From contig VZQC01008854.1 of the NCBI GenBank assembly GCA_009823505.1, positions 485,106 through 549,105 of the forward strand: DNA of 64,000 nucleotides. The letters are read 5' to 3'. The stretch comes from Rhizomys pruinosus (taxonomy: Eukaryota; Chordata; Mammalia; Rodentia; Spalacidae). Under the pieces are notes generated by a model. It did no database searches. It had not been told where the DNA came from and saw only the letters and a program-made list of their open reading frames with translations. Positions 57,650-64,000 of the stretch are shown here, piece after piece. Numbering within the stretch: the first letter of the stretch is position 1; every line of letters begins with the position of its first letter. The position numbers and the translations under genes are program-made.

Positions 57650-57935
57650 GTGGGCATAGTGGCACAACTTGTAGTTTTAGCACCGGAGAGATGGGTATAG
57701 GAGAACCCCTGTGGTTCACCAAATGGCCAGACTAGCCTACTTTACAAGTTCCAAGCCAGTGGGAGACACTGAATAAAAAGATGGTTAGCCAGTGCCTGGA
57801 GACTTACGCATGACTGTGCTCTGGCCTCCACATGCATGTGCACACGTATACACATGAACTTGCATGCATACATCAATCCATTCAGACCGAGAAATACACA
57901 CACATGTGTACACACAAAATGAAAGAAAAGAAACA
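57650..57935 (+). mobile_element. Old composite SINE (B1-like head, tRNA-like tail), tentative B4-type
   Basis: GTGGGCATAGTGGCACAACT at the start, GTTCCAAGCCAGTGGGAGAC in the middle and CTCTGGCCTCCACATGCATG at the end. Consistent with B4 or a similar chimera; assignment uncertain. Confidence 0.5.
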
Positions 57936-58558
57936 AAAGGTTAAAGCCAGATATAACTAGAAGCCTATAAACCAGTAAGAAATATTTGCCTCTGTCTGAG
58001 CCAGGATACTGGGACAGGATGTAAATTTGAGCTCTAGTTTACTTTAGTATAATCATTGCTGAAAACATTAAGAGCCCAATTCAACATTTGACAGACCTGT
58101 AGTGAAGGGACTATCTATCATGTATGTAATCAGGCAGAATCAGATCAGATTTTGAGAGGAAATTTGCCTCATTTATTTCCAGTTTACTCAAGTCCACCGA
58201 ACAAAACTGTGCCTTCCCCCGCCCCCCAGCTTCATGTCAAGGCTCCAGATTGTCTCAGTGTATCACAACTTGAACGGCTTAAAACAATAGAAACTGATGA
58301 TGTCACAGGTTTGAAGGGTAGAAGCCTGAAATCAAAGTGTGGGTAGAGTCACACCATCTAAAGTCTGCAGTGCAGTCCTTCCTGGCCTCTTCCTAGAGTC
58401 CAGTAGTTTGCTGGAAATTTTGGGGTCCTGTCTGGCCATGCTCAGCCCTCTCCCTTTATCATCAAGTCATGCTTTCTCTGTCTTCCTGTGTTTTCATATT
58501 TTTGTCGGTTTTTTTGTTTTTGTTTTTGTTTGTTTTTGTTTTTTGTCTTTGTTTGTTT
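57936..58558. other. Unassigned DNA
   Basis: A run of G/T-rich homopolymers leads into the B1 at 58559. No gene supported; the long plus-strand frame at 58339-58911 runs through G/T-rich DNA, a B1 and a B2. Confidence 0.45.
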
Positions 58559-58708
58559 TGTTTTTTTTGGTCTTTTTGCGACAGGGGTTTTCATGTAGCT
58601 CTGGCTGGTCTAGACCTCACTCTGTAGACCAGGCTGTCTTTCGAACTCACAGAGATCCACGTGCCTCTGCCCTCCCAAGTGTAGGATTAAAGGCGTGTGC
58701 CACCAGCT
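58559..58708 (-). mobile_element. B1 SINE, minus strand, with many small indels
   Basis: TTTTTGCGACAGGGGTTTTC, AGACCTCACTCTGTAGACCA, GTGCCTCTGCCCTCCCAAGT, GGCGTGTGCCACC. Single-base gains and losses suggest sequencing error rather than age. Confidence 0.88.
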
Positions 58709-58709
58709 T

Positions 58710-58954
58710 GCATTTTATTTCTGTATGTTGTATCAATGTTTTACTGCTACTGTCTGCATGCAAGTTTGTGGCACCCGTGTCGTGCAATGCCGCGGATGGT
58801 CCGAAAGAGGGTGTCAGATTCCCCTGGAACTGGAATTCTCCTGGAATTGGAGTTTTCAGACAGTTCTCGGCCCCCCTGTGGGAGCTGGGGATTGACCCGG
58901 GTCCTCTGTAAGAGGCCCGTCAGCTCTCTACCGCTAGGCCATCTCTCCAGCCCT
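58710..58954 (-). mobile_element. B2 SINE, minus strand, with many small indels
   Basis: Antisense B2 with the internal duplication and a normal end (GCCATCTCTCCAGCCC), but with scattered inserted and missing bases (for example TTTGTGGCACCCGTG, CGGCCCCCCTGTGGGAGC). Frames at 58695-58978 are SINE shadows. Confidence 0.9.
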
Positions 58955-59412
58955 GTAATCGTTTTTTATAAATATTAGTGGTCTATACTGATTTCATTTT
59001 AAGTCAATTTTTGGAACAATTCTATTTCTGAATAAGATCATATTTTTATATAATAGGGGTTAAGGGGTTGCCATTAAGAACACAAGTAAAAATTATACTC
59101 CCAGCTCTAGACCAATCTGATTTAGAATTAACAGACCTCTCTCTACATTTATAAAACTGAATCTCTAATCATTCTTCCTGCATGAGGTTGATCTTACTCT
59201 AGGTCTTCTTTATCCAATTCAACTGCCAATGGGACCAAGTCTTCATATTAAAGAGCCACCTATGATTGTTGTCATCTTCAGTCAGGATACACCATTTACA
59301 ACTAAGATATTGACATCCCCAGTCTTTTGTACCACCCTTTTAGCAACCTTCCTTGAACACTCGGCTCTCATAAGCAGCGTATTGATATAAACATCTTTTT
59401 TAAATAAAAAAA

Positions 59413-59450
59413 ATATATATATATATATATATATTATATCTATATATATA
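59413..59450. repeat. (AT)n microsatellite at the L1 tail
   Basis: AT dinucleotides interrupted by TATC, adjoining the L1 3' end. Confidence 0.9.
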
Positions 59451-59655
59451 TAATATTGGTACAGGATTGTTACTAATCAAATCTAGGGCCCGTGTCCCCC
59501 AACCTATCCCCCCCCCCACCCCACCAGAGGCTTCATGCATTCTGCCCCAAACATGCTTTTCTCTCTTCTCAGTCTTTCTCAAATTCTCAATGTGGAAGTG
59601 GACTGATTTTAGCCAGAGTTCACCGTTTTCAGTCAGTTCTTTGATCAGTCCTTTC

Positions 59656-59656
<1 letters not shown>

Positions 59657-59686
<30 letters not shown>
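59657..59686. repeat. (TTG)n microsatellite
   Basis: TTG trinucleotides in the L1 3' UTR (CAA on the L1 strand). The related spot of other L1 3' UTRs here has a short CAACAA seed. Confidence 0.95.
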
Positions 59687-59687
<1 letters not shown>

Positions 59688-61375
59688 TTCCAAATGCATC
59701 CACTCCCAACTACTTGGACAAAAAAAAAAGCTCAAGGGGCCGTGCACACAAATACTTACAATAGGTAATTGGCACTAGCATCCACGATGAGGGATTACCC
59801 TTCATCCTTTGTTATTCTGGGACTGTGTTACTTTTTACTCAGCATGATATCTTTAGCTCCAGCCATTTACCTGGCAAAGCTCATGAGTCATCTTTCTTTA
59901 CTGACTGCATAGACAACTTCCATTGAGTACCTTGTACCACATTTTCTCTACCACTCATCAGTTGAGGGGGCATTGGGTTGGTTCCCGCTCCTTGCTATTG
60001 TGAAGAGGGCCATGCATGTATCTATTGTGGTGGGATGAGTCTTGTGGGGTACATGCCCAGGAGTGGTTATGGCTGGGTCGGGTGGCAATTTCATTCAAAG
60101 TCTTCCAAGGTTCTCCACCACTGCTTTCCATAGTGGCGTATGAGTTACATTCCCACCAGCAGTGGAATGAGTGTTCCCCCTTTCCCCCAACTTCTCCAGC
60201 ACTTGGTATTCCATTGTTTTCTTTATCCTAGCGAGTCTTATTGGAGTTAGTAAGATGATATCTTTAAAAGTGGTTTTGATTTGCATTTCCTTAATGATAA
60301 TGATGTGAACACTTCTTAAGATGTTTCTCACCATCTCTAATTCTTCACTTGTGAAGTCCTCTTGATTAGCTCTTTGTTCCATCTATTGAGTGGGTCAATT
60401 TGTTTTCTGTCTTCTTTGTTTTTGGCGTCAATTTTTTAGTTTATTTATTCTGGAAATCAATCCTTTGTTAGATGTTTCTGTGGTTTGTGGTAAGGTTTCC
60501 TCCCACTCTGTGGATTTCTCTTCACTTCCTTGATTGTTTTCTTTTGATGTTTGTACAGAAGCTTTTGAGTTAATGCTGTACCATTTGTCAATTGTCGGAC
60601 CTTAATTCTTGCGCAAGATTTGCGTCTGATTTAGGAAGTCTTTCATAGGCCTCTGTCTTGTAGTCTGCTGCCAACTTTTTTTCTATCACCTTTCAGAGTG
60701 CTATCTTCACTAAACTTCAGATTTATCCATCCGGGCGTTGATTTTTTTTTTGTACAGGGCGAGAGGTAGAGGTAGGGGTTTAACTCGTTTCTTCTTCAAG
60801 TGTTGATCCATTTGCCAACACCACATACTGAAAATGCTGTCTTTTCTTCCATTGTGTCTTCTTTGGCCCCCTTGTCAAACATTGAGATGGCTGAAATTTG
60901 TATGTGCTCAAGTTTAGATTCTTCAGTTTTGTTTCATAGGTCAACAGGTCTGTTTCTTGTGCCAGATTATAGGGCTGTTTTATGACTATAGCCCTGGAGC
61001 ATAGTTTGAAGTCTGGTATAGAGATTACTCCCCTGTGTTGCTCTTTTCACTCAGGTGTTTTGGCTATTCCGGGTTCTTTTGTTTTTCCAAAATGAATTTA
61101 CACACTTTGTTTTCCAAAGCCTGTGAAGAACATCCTTGGGATTTTAATTTAAATTTTAATAAAAAGTAAAAATAAAAAAAAAAAGAGTTTGGGTAGAATG
61201 GACATTTTTACTATGTTAATTTTTCCCAATCCATGAAACATGGAGGGTTTGTCCATCTTTTATGTCTTCTTCAATTCCTTCTTTAAGGTTTAAAATTTTT
61301 TTTGTAGAGATATTTGATGTCCTTTGGTTAGGTTTGTTCCTATGTATTTTGTGTTTTTTGAGGCTATCGTGAGGG

Positions 61376-61376
61376 N
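61376..61376. other. Single ambiguous base (N), assembly gap or join
   Basis: The only N in the window. It sits exactly between two copies of one ORF2 segment, as expected of a contig join with unmerged overlapping ends. Confidence 0.95.
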
Positions 61377-63355
61377 TCCATCTATTGAGTGGGTCATTTG
61401 TTTTCTTTCTTCTTTGTTTTTTGAGTAGTTTATGTATTCTGGAAATCAATCCTTTGTCAGATGTTTCTGTGGTGAAGGTTTCCTCCCACTCTGTGGGATT
61501 TCTCTTCACTTCCTTGATTGTTTCTTTTGATGTACAGAAGCTTTTGAGTTTAATGAGGTCCCATTTGTCAATTGTCGACCTTAATTCTTGCGCAGATGCT
61601 GTCTGATTTAGGAAGTCTTTTCCTAGGCCTATGTCTTGTAGTCTGCTGCCAACTTTTTTTTCTATCACCTTCAGAGTGATATCTTCACTAAAACTTCAGA
61701 TTTAATCCATCTGGAGTTGATTTTTTTGTACAGGGCGAGAGGTAGGGGTTTAACTTCGTTCTTCTTCAAGTGGTGATCCAGTTTTGCCAACACCACTTGC
61801 TGAAGATGCTGTCTTTTCTCCATTGTGTCTTCTTGGCCCCCTTGTCAAATATGAGATGGCTGAAATTGTATGTGCTCAAGTTTGGATCTTCAGTTTTGTT
61901 CCATAGGTCAACAGGTCTGTTTTTGTGCCAGTATCAGGCTGTTTTTATGACTATAGCCCTGGAGTATAGTTTGAAGTCTGGTATAGAGATACTCCCCTGT
62001 GTTGCTCTTTTCACTCAGGGTTGTTTTGGCTATTCCGGGTCTTTTGTTTTTCCAAATGAATTTACACACTTTTTTTTTCCCAAGCCTGTGAAGAAACTCT
62101 TGGGGATATTAATTGGGATTGCATTAAATCTATATGAGTTTGGGTAGAATGGACATTTTTACTATGTTAATTTTCCCAATCCATGAACATGGGAGGTTTG
62201 TCCATCTTTTGATGTCTTCTTCAATTTCTTTCTTTAAGGTTTTAAAATTTTTGTTGTAGAGATCTTTGATGTCTTTGGTTAGGTTTGTTCCTATGTATTT
62301 TGTTGTTTTTGAGGCTATCGTGAGTGGGAAGGTCTCCTTGAATTCCTTCTCCAGTTGTTTGTTGTTGGTATAAAGGCTACTGATTTTTTTAGGTTAATTT
62401 TGTATCCTGCCACTTTGCTCAAGCTGTTAATCATTTCTAGGAGTTTTCTGGTGGAATTTTTAGCATCCCTTAAGTAAACAATCATATCATCAGCAAATAG
62501 GGATAGCTTGACTTCCTCTTTTCCAATTAATACTCCTTTAATTTCCTTTTCTTGCCTTATTGCCCTAGCAAGTGTTTCAAGCACTATATTGAAGAGGAGT
62601 GGTGACAGGATCCCCATTTAGCATCCCCATTTAAGATGATATTGGCTGTGGGTTTCCTGTACATGGCTTTGATTACATTGAGGAGTGATCCCTCCAATCC
62701 AATTCCCTCTAGGACTTTAAGCATGAAGGGATGCTGGATTTCGTCAAAGGTTTTTTCTGCATCAATGGAGATGATGGTGTGGTTTTTGTCTTTCAGTCCA
62801 TTTATATGTTTGATGTTTATTGATTTTCATATGTTGAACCATCCCTGAATCTCTGGTATGATTCCAACTTGGTCATGATGGATGATCTTCTTGATGTGAG
62901 TCTGTATGCGATTTTCCAGTATCCTGTTTAGAATTTTGACATCTGTGTTCATTAGGGAGATGGGTCTATAGTTCTCCTTTTTGGTTGTATCTTTGCCTGG
63001 TTTTGGTAATAGAGTGATTCTGGCTTCATTGTATGACTAAAGTGAAGAAATTTCACATATTTAAATAGAGATTCTCATTAACTCCGAGTCTCTCCTTGTG
63101 GTTCTTCTGTGCTCAGAAAAATACTTAAGTGTGTTGTTCATCTTTCAAAATGTGCTAAGACTGGTTTTATGTCTCAACATGTGATCACAATGGTTAATCT
63201 TGGTTCCTAACATGACACTTCTTGGAAGAGGGAACCTTAGTTGAAGAATTTCCTTAATTAGATTTGCATCTCTTTAATTGCCACTTGATGTAGGTGCACC
63301 CATCCCATGGCGAGCCTGGACTATATAAGTAGCTGACTCTTACAAGCTTTCTAGG

Positions 63356-63790
63356 GTAGGTTCATGAATATAAGGAAGGTTCATGAATATAATTCAGGCC
63401 ATGTGAAGCTCACAGGTGTGAACTTGTGGAAATGGTAACATAGAGCACAGGATCAATGCCACTAGATCAGAAAGGGGCCCGATTGGAGCAAGAGAAATGG
63501 GTGGTGAGACAGCTCTAGTCCAGGAAATATTGGAGACTGATTACTCCTGGATGATGGAGAAGACACCTTGCTTACAATCTCTAGACAGGCTGACTAGATT
63601 CCAGTGGATAAATTTGCACTGAAGGACATCTAGGTACAAATGCTTGACTGGCTGGGACTTAGCATGTAATGGCAGAATGTATGAAGTCTGGTAGGGGGTT
63701 GTAGGGACACAGATGGGGGTAGGGTGTAAATTTGATTAAAAATTATTGCATTAAATGTACAGAAACTCAATATAAAATTAAAAAAAATTA
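63356..63790 (+). mobile_element. L1 3' end inserted in the URR1-like repeat
   Basis: TAACATAGAGCACAGGATCA, TAGATTCCAGTGGATAAATT, ATGGCAGAATGTATGAAGTC, GGGGGTAGGGTGTAAATTTG and CAGAAACTCAATATAAAATT in L1 3' UTR order, ending A-rich. The left edge carries a short tandem repeat (GGTTCATGAATATAA, twice). Confidence 0.78.
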
Positions 63791-63839
63791 AAAAGCCACA
63801 TGCAAACCCCAAAAAAGAAAAGGAAAAGTAGCTAAGAAT

Positions 63840-63840
<1 letters not shown>

Positions 63841-63882
<42 letters not shown>
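63841..63882. repeat. (GA)n microsatellite
   Basis: GA dinucleotides just 3' of the L1 A-rich tail, probably grown from it. Confidence 0.97.
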
Positions 63883-63886
<4 letters not shown>

Positions 63887-64000
63887 ACACACCAGTAAGC
63901 AACTGCCTCCATGATTTTTGACTGTGGGCTCCTGCCTTAAGTTCCTGCCCTGATTTTCCTCAGTGATGGGCTATTACTTGGAAGTGTAAGCTGAAATAAA

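Larger units (their letters stand above)
59400..63040 (-). mobile_element. L1 ORF2 and short 3' UTR, minus strand, with assembly gap and duplicated block
   Basis: From high to low coordinate: reverse-transcriptase region (63040-62400; FADDMIVY at residues 41-48 of the frame 62617-62315), ORF2 C-terminal half (61668 down to about 59785), then a 3' UTR of about 380 bp (59785-59400). The 3' UTR has a CAA-repeat segment, the TTCATGCATTCTGCCCC terminal block and an AT-rich tail. ORF2 is broken repeatedly; 60378-61375 and 61377-62325 are two copies of the same ORF2 region. No functional protein. Confidence 0.9.
63180..64000 (+). mobile_element. URR1-like repeat split by an L1 3' end
   Basis: The first half (63180-63350) includes AATCTTGGTTCCTAACATGA, GGAACCTTAGTTGAAGAA and GACTATATAAGTAGCTGACT. 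The second half (63889-64000) includes CACCAGTAAGCAACTGCCTC, CCTGCCCTGATTTTCCTCAG and GTGATGGGCTATTAC. It runs to the window edge. The family order matches the copy at 5.97 kb. Confidence 0.72.

Noticed and set aside
58339..58911. 190-codon frame as a membrane-like protein
   Set aside because: It reads through a T/G-rich tract, an antisense B1 and an antisense B2, in a tract with suspected indel errors.
60378..62325. Genuine biological tandem duplication of L1 ORF2
   Set aside because: Both copies meet exactly at the N and one is error-rich, which points to an assembly artefact.

Overview
This 64-kb window looks like intergenic DNA from a muroid (mouse-like) rodent. The evidence is abundant B1 and B2 SINEs, rodent-type LINE-1 (L1) in many age classes, URR1-like DNA repeats and rodent-style microsatellites, with much older mammalian L2 and L1M underneath. 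The B2 copies and the young L1 3' ends do not match the mouse or rat forms as I remember them, so another muroid is more likely; I cannot name the species. I find no intact protein-coding host gene, no RNA gene and no CRISPR array. Nearly all long open frames lie inside L1 ORF2, SINEs or low-complexity DNA. The one host-gene-derived sequence I recognise is a processed pseudogene of ST13 (Hsc70-interacting protein, Hip) at about 20.29-21.28 kb.

Layout. 0-4.5 kb: a decayed plus-strand L1 (ORF2 reverse transcriptase, then a long 3' UTR) carrying a B2. 5-12.9 kb: a B1 with clean target-site duplications (TSDs), two minus-strand L1s (5.9-7.4 and 9.5-11.6 kb), a URR1-like repeat, three B2s, and an ORF-less L1 derivative (11.65-12.87 kb). 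13-16 kb: URR1-like repeat, then an ancient L2 interrupted by a B3. 16.3 kb: a 9-unit minisatellite. 17-28 kb: SINE-rich DNA, the ST13 pseudogene, an old L1 3' UTR and a solo LTR at 26,978-27,854 that splits a B1. 28-30.3 kb: quiet unique DNA. 30.4-39.4 kb: L1 of several ages, including a young L1 inserted in an older L1 3' UTR. 40-46 kb: two more young L1 pieces flanking unique DNA. 47.1-50.3 kb: the best preserved L1 (298-codon ORF2 C-terminus on the minus strand), ending in a hairpin. 51-57.5 kb: older L1 pieces and unique DNA. 58.3-63 kb: a minus-strand L1 containing a one-base assembly gap (N at 61,376) flanked by a roughly 950-bp duplication that looks artefactual. 63.2-64 kb: a URR1-like repeat split by an L1 3' end.

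The most interesting content is L1 biology. L1s with the same ORF2 end carry at least four different 3' UTR bodies (about 0.4 to 2.3 kb), and most share a terminal block. Two copies show 5' inversion of the twin-priming type, one with an 18-bp TSD. A third has an inverted copy of its own flanking DNA at the 5' junction. No gene works with another here; the window records successive retrotransposition. Family names are from memory, since no repeat library was searched.
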